A stretch of 64,000 nt of DNA. Origin: Muscardinus avellanarius. Taxonomy: Eukaryota > Chordata > Mammalia > Rodentia > Gliridae. Location: positions 122,994,721-123,058,720 of the forward strand of contig OY726559.1 in the NCBI GenBank assembly GCA_963383645.1. Direction: 5' to 3'. Below are positions 53,400 through 63,698 of the stretch, piece after piece. The notes below the pieces were generated by a model that was not told the DNA's origin, did not search any database, and saw nothing but the letters and a program-made list of their open reading frames with translations. Position 1 is the first letter of the stretch; each line of letters begins with the position of its first letter. Both the position numbers and the translations under genes were made by a program.

Positions 53400-53528
53400 T
53401 TTTATTTTTGAAACAGTGTCTCACTGAGTTGCAAAGGGCCTCCCTACTGAGCTGAGGCTGTCTTCAAGCTGTGATTCTCTGGGTTTCTGCCTCCTGAATG
53501 CTGGGATTACAAGCCTTCAGGATCATGC
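53400..53528 (-). mobile_element. B1-like half, no ID
   Basis: 'tttgaaacagtgtctcactg' to 'gaatgctgggattacaagc' with a decayed head. Confidence 0.75.
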
Positions 53529-54021
53529 ACAATGGCAGAATTGTACCTTTTACTGGTGGCTGTGGGTCCCCTTGCAGGAAGTGAGAGTAGCTACTTTACT
53601 TTCCATTAAACTCTCCTTAACCTGATTTGTAAGGGCTGGTACTATTTACATATAAGTAACCTGGCTAAACGCAGTGAACTCCTTTACTCTCTGGGCAGTT
53701 AAGCCTGGCCCTTGGAAGACCAGGTGGAGCAGGGCTGGGGCCACTCTGGACCTCAAAACTTTTCAATTCTCTGTCACACTCTTGTCTAGTCAAGTGCCCC
53801 TAGGACTGAACGAAACATCTCTGTGCAAATGAAGATGTGGGTATGATTCTGAAGGCGTGCCTCTATTTATTTTTAATTTTTTAATTTTTTCTGGTGCCAG
53901 GAAGTTTGAACTCAGGGCCTTCTGCATGCTGGGCGAGCACTCTACCTAGGCTGCTAGCCAAGGTGTTATCTTTTCAAGGTATCTTTCAGAGGGCCCGTTC
54001 ATAGGTGTTCACTCAGTCTAG
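53529..54021. other. Probable intron with an old ID element
   Basis: Unique DNA plus a solitary minus-strand ID at about 53890-53945 ('ggtgccaggaagtttgaac', 'ctgggcgagcactctacc'). That ID has the longer canonical rodent ID middle and is older than the SINE-linked units. Confidence 0.55.
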
Positions 54022-54024
54022 GCC

Positions 54025-54258
54025 ACCTCATGTGGTGGTGCACTCTTGCAATCCCAGTACTTGTACTTGGGAGGCTGAGACAGGAAAATTGCAGGTTCAC
54101 AGCCAGCCTCAGCTACCTAATGAGGCCCTCCTCAACTTAGCGAGACCCTGTTTCAAAATAAAGAGTAAAAAATAGGGCTGGGGTATAGCTGCTGGTAGAG
54201 GGCTCCTGGATTCAATCTCCAGTACTGGAAAAAAAAAAGAAAAAGAAAAAGAAAAAGG
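54025..54258 (+). mobile_element. SINE (form 1)
   Basis: 'tgtggtggtgcactcttgca' head; 'gtacttgtacttgggaggc' with a 6-bp duplication; ID 'tatagctgctggtagag'; A/G tail. Confidence 0.88.
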
Positions 54259-54329
54259 CCACCAAAAGGATTAGAGCCCCGCTGACTAAGTGGTGACCAC
54301 ACTCTGAAATCAGGGCCAGCAGTTTTGCC

Positions 54330-54430
54330 CAGCACCCTGTGTCTCCACTCCCCCTGTGGCTTGTGTGACCCTGAGCAAAACACTGGGCCTGTGTCTTGGT
54401 TTGCTAACTCTGACCTGAAGATGGGTGTGT
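54330..54430 (+). mobile_element. MIR fragment
   Basis: 'ttgtgtgaccctgagcaaaa' and 'cttggtttgctaactctg' resemble the MIR core. Confidence 0.45.
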
Positions 54431-54498
54431 GGATTAAGCGACCTGTCTTCTCAGAGCTGCAAGATGGAAGCTTAGCTCAACAGAGCTGTTGTTAGTGA

Positions 54499-54500
<2 letters not shown>

Positions 54501-54543
<43 letters not shown>
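54501..54543. repeat. (GT)n microsatellite
   Basis: 43 bp of GT, next to the L1 fragment rather than a SINE. Confidence 0.95.
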
Positions 54544-54544
<1 letters not shown>

Positions 54545-54603
54545 TTTTAGAGTTTCTTGTTTTGTGGTAGTAAAATGCATACAACATGAAATTTTTATTT
54601 TGA

Positions 54604-54795
54604 ACTTTTTTTTTGTGGTACTGAGGCTTGAACCCAGGGTCATTCTACATGCTACCCCTCTAGCACTTTTTATTTTGAAATAGGTCCTCACTGAGCTGCT
54701 GAGGGCTTTGCTGAGTTGCCTAGTCTGGCCTTAAACCTGCGATCCTCCTGTCTCAGCCTTCCAAGTACTGGGATTACAGATATGAAGCCAGGCCT
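54604..54795 (-). mobile_element. SINE (form 1)
   Basis: ID 'ggtactgaggcttgaaccc', body 'tgctgagggctttgctgag', head decayed to 'gattacagatatgaagcc'. Confidence 0.88.
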
Positions 54796-55083
54796 GGTCT
54801 TGATCATTTCAGGGGCCCGGCCCAGCAGCATCAGTGGATTCACAGTGTTGTATGACCATGAACCATCACCACTGTCCAGTTCCAAAACCTTTTCACCCCC
54901 CAAATGGAAACCCTGTGCCTGTCAAGGAGTCACTCCTCATTCTCCCTCCTCTCAGTTCCTGGCAGCCGCTCATCTGCTTCCTCTCTCTATGGAATAACTT
55001 ATTCTGGAAATTGCATATAAAAGTGTTTCATATAGTATGTGGCCTTTTTTGTGTTAGGCATTTTTCACTTAGTGTAATTTATT

Positions 55084-55385
55084 TCCTTCCTACCTTCCTT
55101 CTCTCTTCCCCTTCCTTCCTTCCTTCCTTTCTTTTCTTTTCTTCTCCTTCCTTCCTTTCTTTCTTTTTCTTTTTATCTTTTTGGTGCTATTGGAGTGGAA
55201 CCCAGGGGCCTTCTACCTCCAGGTTACACTCCCCCACCTATTTTCTATTTTATTTGGAAACAGGGTCTCACTAAGTTGCTGAGAGCCTCACTAAGTAGCT
55301 GAGGCTGGCTTCGAACCTGTGCGATCCTCCTGTCTCAGCCTCTCAAGTGCGGGGATTACAAGTGTGCACCACCACGCCTGGCTCT
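55084..55385 (-). mobile_element. SINE (form 2) with TTCC-rich tail
   Basis: A TTCC/TTTC repeat (55084-55175) precedes 'ggtgctattggagtggaacc' and a complete B1 half ending 'gcaccaccacgcctggct'. Confidence 0.92.
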
Positions 55386-55390
55386 TTTAC

Positions 55391-55598
55391 TTTTTTTTTT
55401 TTGTAGCGCTGGGGATTGAACCCAAAGGCATTCTACCTCCAAGCTACACCCTCAGCCCTATTTTATTATTTTCATTTGAAAGAGGGTCTTGCTAGGTTAA
55501 TGAGTACTATTTTTTGAGGCTGTCCTCAGACCTATGATCCTCCTCTCTCAGCCTCCCAGGTACCGGGATTACAAGTGTGCACCACCATATTCGCCATA
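55391..55598 (-). mobile_element. SINE (form 1)
   Basis: ID 'gcgctggggattgaaccca'; body with a small deletion; head 'gcaccaccatattcgcc' decayed. Confidence 0.9.
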
Positions 55599-55670
55599 GC
55601 GTAATGTTTTCAAGGTTCATCTGTGTGCTGTGACATCATTACCATCAGTACTTCTTACCTGGTGTCTTTT

Positions 55671-56824
55671 TGTAAAGTACCTAAGACTGTTCCATCAGGC
55701 CTGCTGGGAGACCAAGTTGTGTCCTGTTTTCAGGCTTTTAAATTCTTTCTTATTTAAATTATTCAATTATTTGGTCCTTTTTGGCCTGATTTCCCCCCCA
55801 CTTTTCTCTATTTAGATTCCTAAATCTAAATAGGCTCTTGAAATGAATATTGGAACCAATATTTCATGCCAGGTTCCTGGCGCTGGGAGTGGGGGGAGGG
55901 GAACAGGCGTCTTCTTGGGTATTTTATTTCTGCTCGGGAATTAGCTGCAGGAACACACACGGGGGCCCCTGAGCTGCGCTTCATTTCCCCATGACACTGT
56001 GGCAGGTTTTAAAAACAAGTGTCTGGAAAACACCCACCAGGCCTTTTATTCCTCAGTTTAAAAGCTTTCAGCAATGAGAAGTGGCCCTCAATTAAGTCGT
56101 TTAATAAGAACCTCCCCAGGCTTTAGAGCATTCTTGGGAAGTGTTTACATTCAGTGCCACCGGGGCCTCTGAGTGAGGAGCTGTGGTGAGTGGTCCTTAA
56201 CCTGTGGCTTTAATCACATCCTGTGCTCCCTAGCGGTGGAGCCTGCAGATGTGCAGCTTGCCTTGACCCAGACTGGGGGCAGGGATGGGGAGGGCATTCT
56301 TGACTCTCCTTCCCCTTCTCAGTGGCCACTGGGAGGAGATTCCAGAGGCCCAATAGAGATGTAAAACTAGCTCCCCTAGAGCCTGGCTGAAGGAAGTCGG
56401 AGCATCCCCCTGCCTGGGCAAGGCACTGCCCCTCCTGCAACTCTTGCTCAGTAGAGGAGGGCGGGGTCTCAGCAGGAGAGCCCTGTGGGTCTGAGAGCCT
56501 TGGGCTTGGGCTCCATCTCACTGGAGGCTTCCTGGGGCCCTGCTAGCTGGAGGAGGCCCTGCTCCTGCTCTGCTTCTCCGAGGTGAGTTGCCCCTTCCCC
56601 CAGGAAGCAGGACTTGCAGCTGTGGCTTCATGGAAACTGGAGGATTTGGGGAGTGGCCAGGAAGAAGCTGCACCCTGAAATAGAGCAAGTCCTAGGATGG
56701 TCTTCCCTTTGGGCTGCTTTTCAGGAGACCCTTCTTTTGCCAGGCCAGGGGTTAGGAGGGCAGGGAACTTGGTGTCCCTGGCATGGCCGGGGTTTGGTAG
56801 GGTGCAGAGCTGGCCATTACGAGC
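55671..56824. other. Probable intron with candidate conserved element
   Basis: SINE-free for 1.2 kb. The part at 55,990-56,160 has a smooth AT/GC mix with 'cctcaattaagtcgtttaat' and 'ggccttttattcc', which looks like non-repetitive conserved non-coding DNA. Conservation is not testable here. Confidence 0.3.
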
Positions 56825-57036
56825 TGGACTGGCGCACGCTTGTAATCACAGCATTTGGGAGACTGAGACAGGAGGATTGCAGTTCTTGAACAGCCTCAGC
56901 TACTACTTAGAGAGGCCCTCTGCAACTCCGTGAGACCCTGTTTCAAAATAAAGAATAAAAAATAGGGCTGGGGGGACCTTGGAGATAGAATGCCCCTGGG
57001 TTCCATCCCCAGCACTGCAAAATAAATAAATAAATA
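56825..57036 (+). mobile_element. SINE (form 1)
   Basis: 'ggactggcgcacgcttgtaa' head, ID 'ttggagatagaatgcccctg', tail AAAT. Confidence 0.9.
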
Positions 57037-57240
57037 GCTGGCTCTGGCTGGTATGATGGCAATATCTGTAATCCTAGGGACTATGGAGGCTGAGGGAGGA
57101 AGATTGCAAGTTGGAGGCCAGCCTGGGCGATTTAGTGAGACCTTGTCTCAAAATAAAACATAAAAAGGGATGGGATATAGCTCAATGGCAGAATGCCTCT
57201 GGTCTCAAAAACAAAACAAAACAAAACAACAACAAAAATA
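57037..57240 (+). mobile_element. Divergent SINE (older form)
   Basis: 'ctggtatgatggcaatatct' and 'gccagcctgggcgatttagt' are close to an older B1/7SL form; ID 'atagctcaatggcagaatg'; tail AAAAC. Confidence 0.8.
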
Positions 57241-57740
57241 ACAAAAGGGGTGGACTCCGGCCCCCCTCTGCCCAGGTCTGAGCCTTGCTTCTAGTGTAGA
57301 ATCGTTTGTGTAAAATGTTTGTTGGGTTCCCAATTAGGATCTTAGAGATACTTCTTGTTCTCAGAAACATTTCTACCTGGCAAGGTCTTGCGATCCACGG
57401 GACGGGGTCTCCACTTGACCCTAAAAACATGTCCACAGAGGGGGAAATTATGCTTGATGGGTCTATAAAAAATTCCCCGAGAGAGAAAATCCACATGGGA
57501 AGAAGGGCAAACAGGTGGATATAGACTTTATTTAGACTAAAAGGTCTTTGGAAAGGCTTCATAGCCACGATCATTAAACCTTTTTGGGAGGGGTGAGAGT
57601 TTGGGGGAGGAATCCGCTGAACTTGCTCTTCTGTATTGTCCTCCAGAGAAGGGTGTGGAGGAATCTTCACATTTGCAGATAAAATTCTTCTAAAAATAAA
57701 GTGTAAAAACATCGCAGTTAAACTCTAAGGAGTTTTGTTC
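57241..57740. other. Unique stretch with a 176-codon minus-strand frame
   Basis: The minus-strand frame 57182-57712 has about 145 codons in unique sequence and its C-terminal part in a SINE tail. I recognise no domain, and there is no clear splice context. Probably chance, or a fragment of an unrecognised repeat. Confidence 0.3.
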
Positions 57741-57754
57741 ATTTGCTTGTTTTG

Positions 57755-57830
57755 TGGCTCTGGGATGGAACCTAGCACTTGCCTACTAAGTAGGGCCTTG
57801 CCTATTTATGAGTTATGCCCCAGCCCTAGG
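57755..57830 (-). mobile_element. Solitary ID element (old)
   Basis: 'ggctctgggatggaacctag' to 'gagttatgccccagccc' on the minus strand, with the longer canonical middle. Confidence 0.7.
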
Positions 57831-57876
57831 AAGTTTTTTTTTTTTTAATGTTTTAAATTTAAATTTTGTGTACTAC

Positions 57877-58250
57877 TTGAGTGTTAGTTGAATTAGGTTC
57901 TTATTTCAGACCCCCCCCCCCCCCAATAAGCTAAGTCTCCTGAAAGGCCCTGGTCTGACCAGTTAAGCTACCATCCCCCTCTGACTGCACCTGGTCACTT
58001 ACCTGGGAGACCTGCCCCCTCCTAATGCCCTTGGCCAATCAGTGAAAGGGACATTCCCCGCTGACCCCGAGCCAATTACCTGGCCCCACGACCACCTCCC
58101 ATGGGACTCTAGCCAATTAGTTCAAAGGGCATTTCTCCTGGCTTATTAACCCCCAGTCTTAACCCCAAGCCCCTATATAACCCTGATCCCAGCACGCGCT
58201 CCCTCTCTTCCTGGATTCTTCTTTCTCTCTTCCCCTCTGTCTCTCTCCCC

Positions 58251-58285
<35 letters not shown>

Positions 58286-58373
58286 GGGTTCTTCCTTTCA
58301 TACTGGCCCCTCCAATAAATCTCTTGGCTACAAGGTGGTCTCTGGTGTGGTCAAACTTTGTCCTTTCATTGAG
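57877..58373 (+). mobile_element. Solo LTR with 5-bp target duplication
   Basis: The LTR is 57882-58368, starting TGTTAG and ending TTTCA, flanked by TTGAG on both sides (57877-57881 and 58369-58373). It has three CCAAT boxes (58035, 58072, 58113), a TATA box 'tatataa' (58174-58180), a CT-rich tract and AATAAA (58314-58319). No internal region remains, so it formed by LTR-LTR recombination. Class I-like by layout. All core promoter elements look intact. Confidence 0.9.
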
Positions 58374-59426
58374 GATGTCAGTGCTACTTTGAAGTCATTC
58401 ACTGATGATCAGAGACCTTGCCTGGGCAGCCTGGATTGGAACCAGCGAGGAGAAAAGAGGGGTTGTGTAGAAGAAGAAACCCAGAGTGCCTTTAACCCTT
58501 AGCCCTCTGGTTGTTTTTAGCTGTGTGTGACCTGTGTGGAGGGACTTAGGGGTGAAGAGTCCAGAAGTGAACTAAGGTCATTTTTAAAATCCCTTTGGTA
58601 TCTGGCACAGTGTCTTACGTCTAGTAGAGTCAGATATGCATTTGAAGAGTGAATGAATGTTTAGGTCAAGACCCAAAGCCACTTTATGGACTGCAAAACC
58701 CAGCCAGGCAGCTCAAGTCAGCAAGAAAGTAAATTCGGCTGGACATTTATCTTGCAAATAAAATATAGCTATCATGTTCTGCTTTTTCCTTGAGCTTCCA
58801 GAATTTAATTCAGTGCTGAGAAATAAAGCTGAGTATGGCATTTTCCAGCCATGATCTGTCTCCTACTGACACCCACTGTGCCAAGTTCTGGGGAATAAAA
58901 CTGAAAAAGGAGTTTTGCAACCAAGGACAGAGGAAGGCGGGAACCTCGCCGTATGTTGATGGTTTATAACTGTGTGGTGTGTTAATAGCACAGGGGCTTC
59001 CATAGGGAGGTCCCTAGACGTCTTGTCATCTGCTCAGTGTAGGTTGTGCAATTTTTTTTTTTTTAAGCAAAATAAAGTTCTTTGATAACCTGGACTAAGC
59101 AATACATCAGAAAGTTGCTATTTTAATTGTGTCACGTTAATAACAGGAAAAAGAAATACTACAGAGAGGACTTTTAGACTTCACTGGGCAGCAGTAGAAA
59201 AGTGTGAGTTAGAAAAGTGCTGCTAAGACGAAAGAGTTGTGCACAGCAGTGTTCACGTGGAGCAGCTGAGAGCCTTTTACTTGGCGAGGGTGGAGGGCTG
59301 GTGATGTTCATCTCAATTCCTTTGCTCGAGGGACCTCTCTTTGCGTGTTTGACTCCTGTAAATCAAAAAGAAGAATGTTGTGACTGACATTTCTGACATT
59401 CCCACCGAGTTGCTTTTAGCTTTCAG
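58374..59426. other. Probable intron, SINE-free
   Basis: About 1 kb of unique-looking DNA. A MIR-type 3' tail phrase is seen near 58606-58662 ('gtgaatgaatg'). No exon supported. Confidence 0.35.
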
Positions 59427-59514
59427 ACCCTTGGGTTTTAGCATTCTAAAACCCTTCTGTAATGGCCACCGGATACCCACTCTTTTCAGACAATGATGAT
59501 GTCGTGGAGCCATG
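59427..59514 (+). CDS. Candidate short coding exon with start ATG
   Basis: Bounded by a possible acceptor 'ttttagctttcag' (ending 59426) and a consensus donor GTAAGA at 59515. An ATG at 59462-59464 has a strong context (G at -3, G at +4). It opens a frame of 17 complete codons beginning M-A-T-G-Y-P and ending D-V-V-E-P, plus two bases, to the donor. The acidic, non-repetitive peptide and clean donor are unlike nearby DNA. It may be the first coding exon of the gene whose CpG island is 15 kb upstream. An alternative acceptor at 59489 would give a 25-bp exon. I do not recognise the protein. Confidence 0.35.
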
Positions 59515-60049
59515 GTAAGATCATTTCCTTTGGAACAAAATGAAAAGCTTTCAGTATTCACAATGGAAGGAAAATGTAAAATTCTAGCAAGCCTCCACTA
59601 CTATAGGTTGAAGAGTTCGTGTTTGACCTCCGCCCACCCCACCCCTCATATGTGCTGTGGAAATAGCAAATATCCCTTTTGGGTGTGTGTTTTAGAAATA
59701 TTTAGAAGAAAAGTAATGTTTCACATCTTTTTTTTTTTGGTGGTATTTTGGAATCTCAGTGATCTGAAACCATTGGTACATTGTGTTCTAGAATTGACCT
59801 GATTTAAATTTCTGGTGTGTGTGTGGTAGGGGAGTGTATATATTATATACCTATAACAACTGAATGTACATGCTCACTTGACATAATTCCAGCATACATA
59901 CTTCTCTGGTTTCTATGTCTAAGCTTCATGACTACACTATATGATTTTAGATGAATTCTGTATACATATCAAAAGATAATAAAAATTAATCATGGTAATA
60001 CTTCCATATAACTCATCAGTACTTGCGTGTTTTTAAATTTTTCTATTCT

Positions 60050-60468
60050 TTTTATACTGGAGATTAAGACCTTTGGGCATTCTACTTCTGAGCTACACCC
60101 TCAGCCATTTTTAATTTTAATTTTGAACGTGTCTCGCTAAGTTGCTGAGTCTCCCTACATTGTTTTTTTGTTTTTTGTTATTTTTTTTTTGTTTTTTTGG
60201 TGGTACTGGGGTTCCTGGAAGCCCTTCTACCTCCGGGCTACACTCCCAGACCTATTTTTTATTTTTGGAAACAGGGTCTCTTAAGCCAACGCGGCTGGCT
60301 TCGAACCTGCACGATCCTCCTGTCTCCACCTCCCAAGCGCGGGGATTACAAGCGTGCGCCACCACGCCCGGCCTCCCTACATTGTTAAAGCTAGCTTTGA
60401 ACCTGTGACCCTCCTGCCTCAGCCTCCCAAGCACTTGGACTAATGACATGCTTCACCGTGCCTGGCTC
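60050..60468 (-). mobile_element. SINE (form 1) split by a form 3 SINE
   Basis: The outer ID and linker (60050-60150) and outer B1 (60387-60468) are interrupted within the B1 half by the copy at 60165-60372. Confidence 0.9.
60151..60386 (-). mobile_element. Nested SINE (form 3), 14-bp duplication
   Basis: The body is 60165-60372. 'ctccctacattgtt' occurs at 60151-60164 and 60373-60386. Near-consensus form 3. Confidence 0.97.
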
Positions 60469-60479
60469 TGTGCTTGTGT

Positions 60480-61000
60480 TTTAGTAAGCTTTTTCATTGC
60501 TGTGACCAAAACATCTGGCAAGCACATCGTATAAGAAAGAAGGTTTATTTACTTATTTTTTTTTTTTGTGATACTGGGGGTGGAATCCAGGGGCTTTCTA
60601 CCTCTGGGCTACACTCCCCCACCTATTTTATACTTTATTTGGAAACAGGGTCTCACTGAGTTGCTGAGAGCCTCACTCAGTAGCTGAGGCTGGCTTCGAA
60701 CCTGTGCGATCCTCCTGTCTCAGCCTCCCAAGTGCGGGGATTACAAGTGTGCGCCACCACGCCCGGCTAAGAAAGAAGGTTTATTTATAGCTCACAGTGT
60801 CAGAGGTTTCACAGGTCAGTCCATGATGAGCCGGCTTGTAGTGGCAGGGCTGTAGGGCCTGGTGGAAGAGGGAAAATGACCCTCTGCTCATGGTGGCTGG
60901 GAAAGAGAGGGAGACACACCCTGGCAGACAGTTCCCCAGGCCATGCCCCCAGTGACCCCTCCTCTATTCCTGTTCCATCTCCGAGCTTGGCTGCATTGCC
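60480..61000. repeat. Unnamed interspersed repeat interrupted by a SINE
   Basis: 'cattgctgtgaccaaaacat', 'gaaagaaggtttattta' and then 'agctcacagtgtcagaggtt' and 'cagtccatgatgagcc' form a phrase order I associate with a widespread glires repeat. I cannot name the family securely. Confidence 0.4.
60532..60787 (-). mobile_element. SINE (form 2) with 20-bp duplication
   Basis: The body is 60552-60767. 'taagaaagaaggtttattta' is repeated exactly at 60532-60551 and 60768-60787, the longest flanking duplication in the window. Confidence 0.97.
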
Positions 61001-61027
61001 CATGAAAGAGGTTTGGGGAACATTTAA

Positions 61028-61202
61028 AATCCTGAGACTGGAAGGTTGCAAGTTTGAGGACAGTCTCAGCAAAAAGCGAGCCTTTCATCAACTTAGGAAG
61101 ACCCTGTTTCCAAAGAGGAAATAAAATTGGGCTGGAGCATAGCTCGAAGGTAGAATGCCCCTGAGTTCAATCCTCAGCAACACACACACACACACACACA
61201 CA

Positions 61203-61263
<61 letters not shown>
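61028..61263 (+). mobile_element. SINE (form 1, 5' truncated) with (CA)n(CT)n
   Basis: 'cctgagactggaaggttgca' to 'gagttcaatcctcagcaa' at 61178, then about 27 bp of CA and about 58 bp of CT. Confidence 0.9.
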
Positions 61264-61265
<2 letters not shown>

Positions 61266-61299
61266 AAACTATAACAGGTGGGCATTGTTCTGAGTACTT

Positions 61300-61430
61300 A
61301 ACAAGTACTTATTCATTTTCTCATTATAAGCCCGTTATTATTCCATTTTACTGAGGAAACTGAGGTACGGAGAGATTAAGTAAATGTCCAACCAGTAAAT
61401 GGGATGGATTCAGACTCAGGCAGTCTGCTT
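61300..61430 (-). mobile_element. MIR fragment
   Basis: 'ttccattttactgaggaaac' and 'tgaggtacggagagattaag' match the reverse-complemented MIR core. Confidence 0.75.
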
Positions 61431-62139
61431 TTCCTTAGTTGCACTAAAAACTCCTGAGAAGCTAGGCTTCCCTAAATCCACGGTTAGTATTGTAAATTGG
61501 AAGACTATTGTATCTGTGTTTACAGAGTTACATTTAGCATGAATGATCTGATACAATGAGTCTTTTCTTCATGACCAACATGTTAAGTTACTTTACCCAG
61601 CAAGCATGTGCTTTAAAAATTATTTTAGTTGTAAGAAAAATTAGTTGTAAATCTGAAGTACATTAAGGATGGCAAATTTAGACAGTCGACATGAAACACT
61701 TCTAAGAGTTTGCTGGCTTTTCTCTATCCTCAGGGAAGAAAGATGAGCTTTGTTGGTTCCCAAATGACTCTTCACTTTCAAATGAATTATTCCGCCAGAA
61801 AAAAATATTCTTTCTGCTCCTGCAGAACACAGCTGCCACTTTTGGAAGTTGGAGTCGTATTTCTCTTAGAGTATTTCTCTTAGACGGCTGTGAAGAATGC
61901 CGAGGCGGCTCTGGGAGAGCGCTGTGCTGGAGGCAGCTGTCGGTGCGCAGCTGGCTCCCAGTGCAGGCACAGCCCACCCGGGCTTCTGGCCTTGAGTAAC
62001 AGATAAGTACAGAGATGGGCTGGACCAGTAAGAGCTGAGAGCTTACACAGCTGAGAGCTTTACAGCAGGTGTTGGCGCTGCTGTGCTGCCCCTCAGCATC
62101 AGGTCTGACCACGTGTGGAGCCCTGTGTTCAGCCCTTTA
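61431..62139. other. Probable intron, no gene recognised
   Basis: A 136-codon minus-strand frame (61702-62112) has no recognisable domain and no clear splice sites. A short direct repeat 'tttctcttagagtatttctcttaga' type duplication lies near 61860-61880. Confidence 0.35.
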
Positions 62140-62310
62140 CCTGCACTGCCTAAGTCAATTCTCATCACATTCCCATGAAACAGGTGGTGTTTCTGACTTT
62201 CATTCTTCTTTTCAAATTAGAAACTAGAGTGTAGAGAGGCTAGAAATTTGTCCAGTGCTGTCCAGCAAGTAAGAGGTTAGAGAAATGGCAAATTCCAGTT
62301 TTGTTTTGAG
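62140..62310 (-). mobile_element. MIR element
   Basis: 'attctcatcacattcccatg', 'attagaaactagagtgtaga' and 'gtccagcaagtaagaggtta' follow the reverse-complemented MIR order. Confidence 0.65.
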
Positions 62311-62423
62311 TAGAAAAGGACACAGATCATAGGTGTATAGAGTCTTCTGCAGGCTTTCTTGTGCGTCTTACCTTCATTATTCCTAAACAAAGGTAATCAT
62401 CATTCTGTTTCCACCACCACAGC

Positions 62424-62742
62424 TGGTTTTTTTTTTTTTTTTTTTTTTTTTTTTGGTGGTACTAGGGATGGAACCCAGGGGCATTCTACCTCCAAGCTCT
62501 ACTCCCAATCCCAATTTTTTACTCTTTATTTATTTAAATATTTGGTGGTACTGGGGGTAGAACCTAGAGGCTTTCTACTTCCGGGCTATGCTCCCAGACC
62601 TATTTTCTATTTTATTTGGAAACAGGGTCTCACTAAGTTGCAGAGGGCCTCACTAAGTAGCTGAGGCTATCCGCGAACCACGATCCTCCTGGCTCAACCT
62701 TCCAAATGCTGGGATTACAAGTGTGCGCCACCACGCCTGGCT
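62424..62742 (-). mobile_element. SINE with two ID units
   Basis: From low coordinate: T-run, an ID unit (62456-62512, form 1 type), linker with TTTA, a second ID unit (about 62552-62602, form 2 type), then one B1 half ending 'gcgccaccacgcctggct'. The two ID units are of different forms, so it may be a chimera rather than a duplication. Confidence 0.85.
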
Positions 62743-62784
62743 CTACCGTAGCTGTTTTGACTGTACTCAAACTCAGAAAATGGA

Positions 62785-63110
62785 AGCACACTCATATAGT
62801 GTATACTGTTTTGTGTCTTTCTATTTTAAAAACTTCACATTATGTTTGTGAAAATCATCCATGGATTTGCATATAGCAATAATCTGTTCTTTCTCATATC
62901 TAAATATATTGCTACATTTCTCATTGTACATTTTATTGTATGAATATGCTGCAGTAGTTGATTTATCTGTTCTTCGGCTCATGGACTTTCGGGTTGTTGG
63001 TAGTTCTTGGCTGTTATTAATAGTGTGCTGTTCTTATATATGTATGACATTCTTCAGGTATGTTTCTAGTGTCTAAATTTCTGGGTCCTAATAGGTATGG
63101 AGTGATAGTC
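62785..63110. mobile_element. L1 3'-end fragment
   Basis: 'aaatcatccatggatttgca', 'tgtacattttattgtatgaa' and 'ttcttggctgttattaatag' follow an L1 3' region. No coding part. Confidence 0.6.
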
Positions 63111-63304
63111 CACACTGAAGCAGACTTCCTAATTCAACAGTTTTGCACCCCTGCCTCGCTGAGTCTGAATTCTTGTCCTCCAGGGTCAACACAGGGTATT
63201 GTCCGTCCTCTTCACATTAGTGGTTCTGTGAGTCTGGGGCAGAGCCGCTTGCATTGTGTGGACCTCGCTTTCGACTCGAGCCTGTGTGCTCCCGATGAGA
63301 TCCA

Positions 63305-63508
63305 CTTTAACTTTATTTTATTTTATTTTATTTTATTTTTGGTGGTACTGGGGATGGAACCCAGGGGCCCTCTACCTCTGGGCTACACTCCCAGACCTAT
63401 TTTATATTTTATTTGGAGACAGGGTCTCTCAAGCCTCGAACCTGCACGATCCTCCTGTCTCAGCATCCCAAGCGCAGGAATTACAGGCATGTGCCACCAC
63501 GCCCGGCT
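63305..63508 (-). mobile_element. SINE (intermediate form 2/3)
   Basis: (TTTTA)n tail, 'ggtactggggatggaaccc' ID end, B1 middle strongly shortened ('ggtctctcaagcctcgaac'), head 'gtgccaccacgcccggct'. Confidence 0.92.
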
Positions 63509-63518
63509 TTTATTTTAT

Positions 63519-63698
63519 TTTTTGTACTAGGGCTTGAACCCAGGGGTACTCTACTGCTGAGCTATACTCCTGGCCCTTTTTATTTTTTATTTCTAGACAG
63601 AGTCTCACTAAGTTGCTGAGGCTGGCTTTGAACCTGTGACCCTCTTGCTTCAGTGTCCCAAGTACTGGAATTACAGGCGTGTGCTGCAGTGCCCGGCT
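63519..63698 (-). mobile_element. SINE (older form 1)
   Basis: 'gtactagggcttgaaccca' ID end, body 'ctcactaagttgctgaggc', head 'gtgctgcagtgcccggct'. Confidence 0.9.

Larger units (their letters stand above)
54560..55670. mobile_element. Old L1 (L1M-type) 3'-end fragment with three SINEs
   Basis: Pieces in order: 'gtggtagtaaaatgcatac' (54560-54603); 'gaccatgaaccatcaccact' to 'ttttcacttagtgtaattta' (about 54825-55083); 'aatgttttcaaggttcatc' (about 55602-55640). They read as one ancient L1 3' region split by SINEs. The same family lies at 30.69-30.85 kb. Confidence 0.7.

Noticed and set aside
63060..63530. 156-codon + strand frame
   Set aside because: Its second half is a minus-strand SINE and its first half is an L1-like 3' end plus unique DNA; no domain.
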